From positions 372,001 to 436,000 of the forward strand of contig NC_021149.1 of assembly GCF_000380335.1 (NCBI RefSeq): a DNA stretch of 64,000 nucleotides, read 5' to 3'. Origin of the DNA: Azotobacter vinelandii CA. Lineage in GTDB: Bacteria; Pseudomonadota; Gammaproteobacteria; Pseudomonadales; Pseudomonadaceae. A program made the translations under genes and the position numbers. The notes beneath the pieces are model-generated. The model was not told where the DNA came from, did no database searches, and worked only from the letters and a program-made list of their open reading frames with translations. Every line of letters starts with the position of its first letter. The stretch's first letter is position 1. Positions 25,346-33,017 of this stretch are shown here, piece after piece.

Positions 25346-25489
25346 CGAACGAAAAGCGCCAAGGGGCTACCTTGGCGCTTTTCGTTTTTCCCTTCTTCCG
25401 TGGGCCATCGTCCTGATGATGCCGCGATCCTGCGACAGTCCCTAGCTTCCATCCCTGGCAGCCTTCGTCGATCCTTCGACGTCGGTGTG
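25346..25489 (-). ncRNA. RsmZ-like small RNA, copy 2
   Basis: Predicted RNA of about 145 nt read leftwards from near 25489. It has a -10 TAGATT (25501-25496) and a GacA box TGTAAGC-N4-GCTTACA centred about 65 bp upstream of the start. About eight GGA motifs are present, with hairpins presenting AGGA in the loop: GTCGA-AGGA-TCGAC and CATC-AGGA-CGATG. It ends in a 13-bp stem (GAAAAGCGCCAAG and complement) followed by TTTTCG. All of this is the plan of RsmZ/RsmX RNAs, which sequester RsmA under GacS-GacA control; A. vinelandii has several rsmZ genes. Which numbered copy this is cannot be said. Confidence 0.85.
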
Positions 25490-25545
25490 GAAATGAATCT
25501 ACCGGGATCGCCGTCTCGGGCAAATTGGGAGAATTCCCGATCTTC

Positions 25546-25563
25546 TGTAAGCGATGGCTTACA
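25546..25563. promoter_or_regulatory. GacA-binding upstream activating box of RsmZ-like copy 2
   Basis: TGTAAGC-GATG-GCTTACA is a perfect palindrome matching the GacA box consensus TGTAAG-N6-CTTACA, at the usual distance of about 65 bp from the predicted start of the small RNA. Confidence 0.85.
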
Positions 25564-25732
25564 GGGATACGCCAGGCCTGTTGGCTGACGTCGTTCGAAT
25601 CCAGCCGGCCGGATACATGCTCGTCGCGAGCAGCCGTATGTCTACTGCCAATCCCCATTGCTGCGATCACGGTCGGGGTGGGCCGAACGGATCGGACCGC
25701 ACGCCAGCCGCTGCGCTAGAACACTTGGTGGA

Positions 25733-26095
25733 TCAATGCTCACCGCATTGCACTTTCTGCTGCTGCGCCCGATGTTTCGCCTCCCGTCCGCGAAGCCTGC
25801 CCAGGCTTTCGGCGACCCACCTGTCCAACGGTACCGGATGTTCGAAGGCATCGGCGGATACCGTGCCCTTGATCTTGTTGAGTACGCCCCACATGCAGTT
25901 CGACACGGCGTCGCTCCAGCCCACAACGATCGGCTCCGGAGATGAGGCCATGGTTTCATCCGTGGAAATGCGCCATCCGACGATATCCAGTTCACTGATT
26001 TCATGGCTGTCGTCCGTGCCGTCGCCTAAGTAAGTGATCTCGACAAGCACCAGGTTCTGATTGGTGTTGGGGATGGTGGTAAAGGACTGAATCAT
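25733..26095 (-). CDS. Hypothetical protein at left edge of the genomic island
   Basis: 120 residues from ATG 26095 (MIQSFTTIPNTNQNLVLVEI), with a weak AGAGAG ribosome site. The open frame upstream is poor in protein sense. The first 60 residues look like a beta-rich soluble domain with several Trp (IVGWRIS, VVGWSDAV); the C-terminus is charged and ends near RsmZ-like copy 2. I do not recognise a family. Composition is less GC-rich than the core genome, like the other genes of the island. Confidence 0.5.
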   Translation of the reverse strand: MIQSFTTIPNTNQNLVLVEITYLGDGTDDSHEISELDIVGWRISTDETMASSPEPIVVGWSDAVSNCMWGVLNKIKGTVSADAFEHPVPLDRWVAESLGRLRGREAKHRAQQQKVQCGEH

Positions 26096-26619
26096 CGGGC
26101 TCTCTATAAATTCTGGAATTGGTTTGAAACAGGGCGGCAGCTTATCGGCGTCGCTCGGGGAGTAGCACCCCGCCAGCCCTACCGGTCGTCGGTGAGTCGC
26201 CCGGTGCCTCATCGAGACGGCGCCAGCGGGCCTTCCCAAGCCTTTCAGCATGGGCTTATGGACTGGCCGTCCCGGTTTTAGTTTTAGTGCCGCTGGTCGG
26301 TTCGTAGAGTGCCGATGGGCGAATGGATCGTCTTGCTGGACAGGTTCCGCCGGCCTTTATCGGCTATCCGGCCAAGTCGATCGGGCATGTTGCCGATGAA
26401 AGGGGCCTCGCCGTCTCGCCTTGCCTCCACCGCTGCGGCGGGGGGGTGGCTTTGCGAACCTCCATTCATTCCGGCGAACAGTCCGGTTTCGTTCATGACG
26501 AAATGGGAAATACGGCCGAACGGGAATCATGGCTGCCGAACGCAAGCCCGGAATCCTGCCCTTGCTGGCATGGAGGCGCGTCGGGCGCCTGGGGCGGGTC
26601 TGGTTGCTGGTCTCCTCCG
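26096..26619. other. Gap in island; nothing supported
   Basis: No start signals, family motifs, RNA or repeats were recognised. Short frames on both strands read as low-complexity shadows. Confidence 0.45.
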
Positions 26620-26905
26620 CGGGGGCGAGAACTCCTCCTGGCCATTCGGCAGCTTGGATTCCCGCTTCAAGCCGGTGGTGTAGACCTCGGCCGTGACGCT
26701 GTTCGCGACATGCGAGCCCAGCCAGGTGATTGCGGCGATCTCGTCCTCGACACCGGTCGGGGTGTAGGTCAGCTCGGGGAACTGGTCATGTTGGCCTTTG
26801 GCCGGCAGGGATAGCCGAGCACCGCCGTGCCGCGTTGCGGGCGGCTCTCCTCGCTCCGGGGGCGTTGAGGGTATTGCTCTGGTCGAGGTAGGCCTTGATG
26901 GACAT
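26620..26905 (-). pseudogene. Frameshifted small gene, family unknown
   Basis: An ATG at 26905 starts MSIKAYLDQSNTLNAPG, which runs into a stop. Protein-like sequence then continues in another frame (QHDQFPELTYTPTGVEDEI, ITWLGSHVANSVTAEVYTTG) until about 26633. The change of frame and the later loss of sense suggest a decayed gene. No function can be given. Confidence 0.45.
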
Positions 26906-27004
26906 GATGATGTCACTCCTTCAGGCCTGGGCTGAATTCGCCTCTGGGGTATGTCAAAATTATCGGTATCAATAAAGGTAGGACTCAATTATTAAGGATA
27001 ATGA

Positions 27005-27748
27005 ATGATCATCGCTATTACAGATAAAACCAATCCGAATGGTAGTCTGGATAAAGACATAACCATGCAAATTGGCGTCCAGACGCTCTCCGCCAAAAAA
27101 TACCCATATGAAATTCGCCAGAAATATGGCTTTGGATTGCAAACTCCGACACGGGGAATGTTGGTTCATGATGAGGGGGAACCACTCGCCAAGCTGCAGC
27201 CAGAAGAGCGACTCTATATCCTTGGTCATGGGGAGTCGCAAGCCAATACGTTATCCGGTAAGACTCCGAAGGAGCTATTGAATCACTTGATCAGTCGGGG
27301 ATTGGACTTGACGCGCGATTTAAGGATTGTCTTGGTCTCTTGTAATGCCGGCGTGCGCTTGAGTGGCCCAAGCTACGCCGAGCAATTCTATGATGAAATA
27401 ATGAAATGGTGGCAATGGAATTGCATGCCAAGCGAAATAAGTTTTATGGAGAAGACGGGAGCTTTTCCATCGGTTTGGATAAAAGCGCCCAAGGGGCTCA
27501 TTTCGCTCTCCAGTCCTTACGGAAAGCCCAGCATAATTCCAACCGAGCATGTTGATGAGTATCGACGTCAAAGCACCAAGCTGGAAAAAGTGAAGGCCAC
27601 CGTTGAGAGTGATGACTCTGAAGTAGTGCGCAAGGCCGAGCATGAGTTCGATCAGTGGATAAATCTACATATGACCGTTACGAAAAGGACGGATTGGCAG
27701 TTTATTCCCATGATCAGTAAGGATCACACGTGGGGCTTGCCGGATTAA
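27005..27748 (+). CDS. Caspase-like (C80/CPD-type) cysteine protease domain protein
   Basis: 247 residues and clearly AT-richer than its surroundings, so probably transferred. Residues 60-120 carry a His-Cys dyad pattern of clan CD: a strand ending RLYILGHG, a helix KTPKELLNHLISRGLDL, then DLRIVLVSCNAG. This is the arrangement of the peptidase C80 cysteine protease domains of MARTX/RTX-type toxins and of other caspase-fold enzymes. The protein has no secretion signal, repeats or toxin domains, so the domain stands alone. It may be an effector, a self-processing fragment left from a larger protein, or a defence protein. ATG 27005 follows AAGGATA. No partner gene is recognised. Confidence 0.6.
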   Translation: MIIAITDKTNPNGSLDKDITMQIGVQTLSAKKYPYEIRQKYGFGLQTPTRGMLVHDEGEPLAKLQPEERLYILGHGESQANTLSGKTPKELLNHLISRGLDLTRDLRIVLVSCNAGVRLSGPSYAEQFYDEIMKWWQWNCMPSEISFMEKTGAFPSVWIKAPKGLISLSSPYGKPSIIPTEHVDEYRRQSTKLEKVKATVESDDSEVVRKAEHEFDQWINLHMTVTKRTDWQFIPMISKDHTWGLPD

Positions 27749-28316
27749 TCCATGCAGTAAAGAGCTTAAGTGCGCTGATCAGGTCCGGCCGGCTACTGCG
27801 TTCGATGTAGACCTCGCGCGGGCTTTCGTCTTCAGTGCGGCTCGGGTTCCGAGCGCAGCGGTTTCAGACGAAAGCCCGCGCGTGCGGTCAGGTGCGATTT
27901 CCGGGTTGTGCACCTTCTGGAGTTCTGCATCCTCTCCGATCAGCACCAGATGTGAACAGGGCCAAGCCATCGACTGCTGCTTGCCATGTGGCCTTCCAGG
28001 GATTGGACGTTGGCCTATCATGGGGTTGGCCCCCAAAAGCTGGGGCAGGCCTGTAAATGAGCTTTTCAGGTGGCTTGCGTAGGCGGGCACAAAGGCAGCA
28101 TCCGCTCCGGATTGGCCAGCGATCATGCCCGACTTTCCAGGTATGTAGAAAGGACAGCTCGGGTAATGCCGGTCAGTCAGACAACTTCCCTGATGCGGGG
28201 TGTTTGCCCGATGTGGTCGGCCCCACGGTTGCCTGGGTAAGATCGTGTCTTCGGATATTGCCCTTCGGGGACAATAGCTGCTGCCAAGCGTTGCTGAAGC
28301 ACCTTTCTTCAGCACG
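27749..28316. other. Gap in island with a large inverted repeat and gene debris
   Basis: A minus-strand frame contains a protein-like fragment (GLPQLLGANPMIGQRPIPGR) without start or context, perhaps a gene remnant. The 17-bp inverted repeat listed separately is the only clear structure. Confidence 0.4.
27815..27882. repeat. 17-bp perfect inverted repeat, 34-bp loop
   Basis: CGCGCGGGCTTTCGTCT (27815-27831) and its exact complement (27866-27882) flank a loop that itself can fold (CTCGG / CCGAG). No T-run follows, so it is not a standard terminator. It lies 67 bp after the caspase-like gene. Confidence 0.7.
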
Positions 28317-28460
28317 AACAAAAACGGCGAGGGATTAGCCTCGCCGCTTAACGTCATTCGCCACATCCTTGGGCCCATCATCCTGATGAAGTCGCTATCC
28401 TGCGACTGTCCCTAGCCGCCATCCTTGGTCGGCCGGCGTCGATCCTTCGACGCCTTGGTG
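28317..28460 (-). ncRNA. RsmZ-like small RNA, copy 3
   Basis: About 144 nt read leftwards from near 28460, with -10 TAGATT (28472-28467). Six GGA motifs include the loop hairpins GTCGA-AGGA-TCGAC, GTCGC-AGGAT-AGCGAC and CATC-AGGA-TGATG. The terminator stem CGGCGAGG (28325-28346) is followed in the RNA by TTTTTG. A perfect GacA box lies upstream. The sequence is nearest to copies 2 and 4. It sits inside the mobile-element island, so it may have been moved or the element may have inserted around it. Confidence 0.85.
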
Positions 28461-28516
28461 GAAGTAAATCTACCGGAGTAGCCGCCTCGAGCAAATTGGG
28501 AGGGCTCTCGATTTTT

Positions 28517-28534
28517 TGTAAGCTATGGCTTACA
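28517..28534. promoter_or_regulatory. GacA box of RsmZ-like copy 3
   Basis: TGTAAGC-TATG-GCTTACA, a perfect palindrome about 65 bp upstream of the predicted small-RNA start. Confidence 0.85.
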
Positions 28535-28583
28535 AGGGTTGAGCCTATGACTATTCCACGTCAAATATGACTAATGTTCTAAC

Positions 28584-28826
28584 TTAGTGCTGACTTCTGG
28601 TCAGTTTTATCCTGAGCGGCTCACTTTCCACTTGCTCAAAGGGCCTAAGCAGTCCAGTCGATTGTCCCAGGGCCTCCAAGGTAAGACACGAGTCGATGAT
28701 TCGCTCACCCTCGATGATGTAGTAAACCTTCCTGCGTTTATCGAGGTGCAAACCATAGCCGCATGACTTTAAATGATTGGAAATCCGGGTTTGTAATGCA
28801 TTTCTGGTAATAATGATTTTCTTCAT
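28584..28826 (-). CDS. Small basic hypothetical protein, AT-rich
   Basis: 80 residues if started at ATG 28826 (MKKIIITRNALQTRISNHLK); two further in-frame ATG codons upstream (28841, 28883) are possible, and none has a strong ribosome site. The sequence HLDKRRKVYYIIEGERIIDS suggests a small alpha/beta domain with a basic face. I recognise no family. Its low GC and position in the island mark it as foreign. It may be a phage or plasmid accessory gene. Confidence 0.45.
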   Translation of the reverse strand: MKKIIITRNALQTRISNHLKSCGYGLHLDKRRKVYYIIEGERIIDSCLTLEALGQSTGLLRPFEQVESEPLRIKLTRSQH

Positions 28827-28970
28827 GCTCACTCTTTTCATATGGGAGTTATAAGGAGAGGCGAAAGGGGAATAAGGCTTCAATGATGAATAGAGTTAAC
28901 CAGAATAAGATGACCAATAGTTTTCGACTCGAGCCGAAATCAAGATGCGCTCTCTTCGAGCATGGAGCTG

Positions 28971-29358
28971 TCATATGGGGGCTTGTCTCGCCTTGTCGAA
29001 CGCTTGTGGCTGGCGTTGATCATCTTTCCCTGGCTCCCCGAAAAAGATCAACGAACAGTCCTTGGGGCGAACTGGATGATCGAGGGCGGCTCGGAACGTC
29101 TCAGTTACTGCGAGCGATAGCGGCACGGTCCGGGAGATACCATTCTTGGTCTCCGCGAGGTGCACGATGCGTCGCTTCGGATCGACCTGGCGCATATGTA
29201 ATCCCAGAACGCATGCCTCTCGATGGCGATGCGTACGGTCCAGCCAGGTATCGCATATTGTGGGCATCGACGGCGGCAAGCAGGCGGCCTTCTTCATCGC
29301 CTACGAGTTCGGCGTTCTCGCCCAGATCCGGGACTCGGTTTACGGATATTGAGGGCAT
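28971..29358 (-). pseudogene. Tyrosine recombinase (integrase) fragment, frameshifted
   Basis: Two frames join into part of an integrase catalytic domain: VGDEEGRLLAAVDAHNM in one, then CVLGLHMRQVDPKRRIVHLA, TKNGISRTVPLSLAVTETF in the other. The conserved box with TKNG and VPLS precedes the His-x-x-Arg and Tyr part, which is missing. It is a truncated and frameshifted remnant, distinct from the integrase beside tRNA-Thr, so more than one element has landed here. Confidence 0.7.
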
Positions 29359-29572
29359 GGTTGGCCAGGAGTCCGCCTCACCATTCCGGAATGACCATCG
29401 TGAACATGTGGCTGCGGTGCAGAAAAGTGCAGTGAACCTTAGTCTGGCTTAGCCGCGAATCTTAGGCTCGATTAGGCCGGCATCTGCCGGCTGCTGAATC
29501 GCTGTAGGCTGCGTCATTCCTGGCTTTTCGCAAGTTTGCTCCGTGAGTCGGAAGCGCGCGCCAGGTGGGCCT

Positions 29573-29674
<102 letters not shown>

Positions 29675-29893
29675 GGGCGGTCCTCCTCGAGGCTTTCCAC
29701 CCGTCGGCCCTCGTTGTGCTCCAGATCGAGGCCAATGGCGGTCATCAGGGCGCTCAGCCAGCGAACGCGTTCATCTCCACAAAGCGCGGCAATCGGTGCG
29801 TCATCGGCGATATCGGCGACGGTGCGCGTGCTGTTGCTGGCGCGCGCCACCCCCGGTTTCAGGCCAGTGGGAATATCGCTTGCTTGCCGCGTG

Positions 29894-29908
29894 TACGGCA
29901 TAGCCGTA
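29894..29908. promoter_or_regulatory. Palindromic operator before the RelE/XRE pair
   Basis: TACGGC-ATA-GCCGTA is a perfect inverted repeat 11 bp before the toxin start codon, where autoregulatory operators of toxin-antitoxin operons lie. Confidence 0.6.
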
Positions 29909-29919
29909 TCATCCTCGCC

Positions 29920-30234
29920 ATGTATACCGTCTTCGAAACCGGAGTATTCCAGCGCTATGCGAGCGCTATTTGGGCCGATGGTGAGCGTGAGGCGTTCATC
30001 ACCTGGCTGGCTGCCAATCCTCTGGCCGGCGACGTGATTCCCGGCACCGGCGGGTTGCGCAAGGTGCGCTGGTCGCGGGCCGGGATGGGCAAGCGTGGCG
30101 GAACGCGCGTGATCTATTACAACGCGCTCGCCGATGGCCATATCTGGCTGTTGATCGCCTATACCAAGGCCAAGCTCGACAACCTGCCGGTGGCCTTCCT
30201 GAATCAGCTGAAAGAGGCAATCGAACATGGGTAA
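29920..30234 (+). CDS. RelE/HigB-family toxin
   Basis: 104 residues. The fold pattern MYTVFETGVFQRYA, GDVIPGTGGLRKVRWSRAG, GGTRVIYYNALADGHIWLLI and YTKAKLDNL is that of RelE/HigB-like ribosome-dependent mRNA interferases; the basic residues in RKVRW and KRGGTRV are the likely active surface. It overlaps by 8 bp the downstream XRE antitoxin. The toxin-first order is that of HigBA. A palindrome precedes the gene. Start ATG 29920 is the family start; the frame is open upstream without sense. Confidence 0.9.
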   Translation: MYTVFETGVFQRYASAIWADGEREAFITWLAANPLAGDVIPGTGGLRKVRWSRAGMGKRGGTRVIYYNALADGHIWLLIAYTKAKLDNLPVAFLNQLKEAIEHG

Positions 30235-30511
30235 GGAAATGGAGCAGTTCCAGGCCGATCTGCTGGAATCCGTCCGGCAGATGAAGGCCGGCAGGGCGGC
30301 GCGAGCCACGAAAGTGGAACTCACGCCCGTAGCCGAGGCGCGTGCCAAAGTTGGCGTTTCGCAGGCAGAGTTCGCCGAGCTGCTGGGGGTGAGCCTGCGA
30401 ACTTTGCAGGATTGGGAGCAAGGGCGGCGATCCCCTTCCGGGGCGGCCAAAACCCTGTTGCGCGTAGCTGTCAAACACCCCGAAGCGCTGCGCGACCTGC
30501 AAGTGGTGTGA
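30227..30511 (+). CDS. XRE-family antitoxin (HigA/NadS type)
   Basis: 94 residues. An N-terminal helix that would wrap the toxin is followed by a helix-turn-helix (VGVSQAEFAELLGVSLRTLQ, then DWEQGRRSPSGAAKTLLRV). It binds and neutralises the RelE-like protein and, with it, represses the operon at the upstream palindrome. It overlaps the toxin stop by 8 bp, indicating coupled translation. Both genes look intact, unlike the decayed neighbours, as expected if loss is selected against. Confidence 0.9.
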   Translation: MGKEMEQFQADLLESVRQMKAGRAARATKVELTPVAEARAKVGVSQAEFAELLGVSLRTLQDWEQGRRSPSGAAKTLLRVAVKHPEALRDLQVV

Positions 30512-30637
30512 TTGCCTGCGTGTTGATCGGAGCCGCCTACGGGGGGGGCTGGCGCCAGCATGGCTGACGATCAGCAGCAGAAGCTGGTCGAGGATGAACT
30601 CCTCGTGATCCTCGACGCGATGTCCGGTGTTAAGTCG

Positions 30638-31294
30638 TCATGCCGCACGCCCTCCCAGCAGCAGAGCCCCTGCGCCTGTCATGTAGGCCAGTACTGCTGC
30701 CTTTGCCTTACGGAATGCTTCGTGGTGATCGTCGCCGCGCTCAAGGCTGGTATGCAGATGGTTTCGCCAGACCGCCTGAAGCGTCGTCAGCAGCAGGTAC
30801 TGCTCGATGGTCAGCGTGTCGCGCTCGCCGCTGGCGATCCCCATGACGGTGTTCAGAGCCTTGTTGGCGTTGGATGTGAAACATGCGCTCCGGCGTGTTG
30901 CTGCCGCACTCCTTGGCGCGCCGGGCCAGGGCCGCTACCTCGTCGTGCATAGCGTGGTGGAGCGGCAGGTACTGCGCGTCCGTCACGCGGGAACGGTCGC
31001 AGCGATCAGGTCAGCCTTCAGGTCCACCACGATTTCGATATTCCGCGACAGCGACAGCAGGTAGTAGCTCTGGTCCTCGTTCAGCAGGGCATAGCGCTCC
31101 GGCCGGCCTCCTGCCGAGCCTGCGGTGGGTTTCTCCATTTGAAATGGAAGAGCCCCGAAGCGCTTGAACTTGGCGATATAGCGCTCTATCAGGGCCATTA
31201 TGGCCTTGTGCTGGTTGCCCAACCGCTTGGCCAGCAGGCGGCTATCCACCCGCGCTTCGCCCTTGAACTGGATCAGGGTAATGGCGTTGCTCAT
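30638..31294 (-). pseudogene. Rha-family phage regulatory protein, two frameshifts
   Basis: Three frames assemble into one Rha-like protein of about 215 residues. The N-terminus SNAITLIQFKGEARVDSRLL with ALLNEDQSYYLLSLSRN is intact to about 30990. A frameshift leads to DAQYLPLHHAMHDEVAALAR, and another near 30880 leads to KALNTVMGIASGERDTLTIE, ending LLLGGRAA. Rha proteins of lambdoid and related phages regulate lytic growth. The start overlaps the stop of the helix-turn-helix gene upstream as ATGA, so they were one operon. Both breaks look like small indels. Confidence 0.7.
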
Positions 31295-31599
31295 GCGGCG
31301 GACTCCTGGCGTTCTTCCGGCAAGGTGCCGATGTAGTACAGCGCCACGCCTCGGTGGATGCGTCCGTGATCGTCGGTCAGGGTGATGCGGTGGGTCTTGA
31401 TCGCGTGCCCCAGCTCACGCAGCTCCTTCACGCGGGCTGCCGGCATCATGATGTTCAGCTCACGCCGGGCGGTGATCGTGTCCACTGGGCCGGCTTGCAG
31501 ACACGCCAGCAGTCGAGCGCGCTGGGCATCGGCGTTGGTATCATGGCGATGCGATTTCTTGGGGCTGGCCTGTTGGTCGGCCTTCTTTTTGTCCGTCAT
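31291..31599 (-). CDS. Helix-turn-helix accessory protein of integrative element
   Basis: 102 residues. A Lys-rich N-terminus (TDKKKADQQASPKKSHRHD) precedes a small winged-helix-like domain (RARLLACLQAGPVDTITARR, MMPAARVKELRELGHAIKTH), as found in small helix-turn-helix proteins encoded beside alpA and integrase genes of P4-like elements. Its start overlaps the alpA remnant stop (TGATG) and its end overlaps the Rha start. It is the only gene of this operon that still reads through, though its role is not known. Confidence 0.6.
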   Translation of the reverse strand: MTDKKKADQQASPKKSHRHDTNADAQRARLLACLQAGPVDTITARRELNIMMPAARVKELRELGHAIKTHRITLTDDHGRIHRGVALYYIGTLPEERQESAA

Positions 31600-31800
31600 C
31601 AGGCAGCATCCCTCGCGGCAAGTTTCGATTGTTGCCAAGCAGCAACTTCCTGCGCCACGAAGAACGCACGGGCCGACCGGGCCTCGCCGTCCTTGATGCT
31701 GCGTGGAAAGGTAGGGTCGCTGGCCATCAGCTTGTAGACGCCGGAACGCGACTTGCGCAGCAGGCTGCAACACTTCGGCGAAGGTCAGCAATTGTGACAG
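31599..31800 (-). pseudogene. AlpA-family excisionase/regulator, frameshifted
   Basis: The C-terminal part reads LLRKSRSGVYKLMASDPTFP, then RSIKDGEARSARAFFVAQEV, the helix-turn-helix and wing of AlpA proteins that control integrase and excision in P4-like elements. The N-terminal LLTFAEV lies in another frame, one base away, so the gene is broken. It runs directly on from the truncated integrase. Confidence 0.65.
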
Positions 31801-32526
31801 GCCGGATGAGCTGTATGGCCAGGTGGGTGAGAGAGCGCCCGCCATCGGCCTCGATGCGCCCTGGCAGCTCGGGCAGGCGCTCCAGGGGTAACGCCGGGCG
31901 GTGCTGGACTTTCCCCGTCGCTGTCGCGCCTTGCAGGTCGTTGGCCGGATTGCTGTCAATGTGCCCGGCCTCTACCGCCTCGCGCATGATGCCGGTGATG
32001 TGCTGGCGCAGGCGGCTGGCAAGCTCCAGGGTATCGCGCTTCTCGGCGGCCTTGAGCGGCCCTGCAGGTCGCAGGCTTTCAGGTCGGCCACGGGGCGAGC
32101 GCCAAGCGTCGGGAACAGGTGAAGCTCCATGCGGCGCAGCACGGTTTCCGCATGGCCGGGCGACCACTTGCGGGAGCAGGCCGCGTGCCATTCCCGCGCC
32201 AGCGCCTCGAATGTGTTGGTGCGGGCGTTCGCCGCTTCCAGCTTGGCGACCTTGGCAGCCTCGGTGGGGTCTTGCCCGCAGGTCAGCAACTCCAGGGCTT
32301 CAGCGCGACGTTCGCGGGCGGCTTTCAGGCCAAGCGCCGGGTAATTGCTGAAGGTGGCCAGCCCTTCCCGTCCATCGGGACGGGTGAACTTCAAGCGCCA
32401 GGTTTTCACCCCGGGCGGCTTTACCAGCAGGTAAAGCCCCTGCCCATCGAACAGCTTGTAATCCTTGTCTCGGGGCCTGGCAGCCTCGCATTTGGGGTCT
32501 GTCAGCGGGGTAACGGTGCGCGCCAT
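31800..32526 (-). pseudogene. P4-type tyrosine integrase, frameshifted and truncated
   Basis: From ATG 32526 the DUF4102 arm-binding domain is clear (LTDPKCEAARPRDKDYKLFD, DGQGLYLLVKPPGVKTWRLK, TFSNYPALGLKAARERRAEA). The core-binding domain follows (FEALAREWHAACSRKWSPGH). Near 32060 the frame changes and continues DTLELASRLRQHITGIMREA to about 31800, where the catalytic domain with its Arg-His-Tyr residues is missing. The gene lies 151 bp from the 3' end of tRNA-Thr, as usual for integrases using a tRNA attachment site. The element can no longer move by itself. Confidence 0.8.
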
Positions 32527-32676
32527 AGGGGGTACGTTTCCAAATCGAACCGGCGTATCCCTAAACGATGGAGCTGTACAGATGCACTCGTGCGCATCCA
32601 GAAACAACAAACCCCGCTCTAGGCGGGGTCTGGCGTTGATTTCAGAGTTATGTGGAGACACTGGAAATCATAGTCT

Positions 32677-32752
<76 letters not shown>

Positions 32753-33017
32753 GGGGAAGGGCGGCCATTATAGCCTTTTGATTTGCCGAGTAAATGATTG
32801 GCTGCGTCCGTGCGGGGTCGATGGGCTTTGCCGTTGCGTTTATTCACATCGGCGGGGCTTGGCAAGTCTCTTGGCCCGCCATATCGTGCGACTTTTGGTC
32901 GCTTTTGCAAACGCTTGTTTTTATTGGTTTTTCATCTTTAGGTCGAAAAGCGCGCAGCGATCCGGATGGCACTATCGGTGGGCTTCGGGTGGGGTTTTCC
33001 GGAAATCATCAACATAG

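Noticed and set aside
25346..25489. The four-copy element as a REP/ERIC-type repeat or IS remnant
   Set aside because: Fixed orientation of box, -10, body and terminator, and AGGA loops, fit an RNA gene far better than an extragenic palindrome.
27815..27882. Inverted repeat as an integron attC site
   Set aside because: It lacks the RYYYAAC/GTTRRRY core sites, and the arms are perfectly paired instead of having the usual bulges.
27779..28381. A 200-codon minus-strand frame in the island
   Set aside because: Runs through RsmZ-like copy 3's terminator and the inverted repeat, with no start signal; only a short piece looks protein-like.
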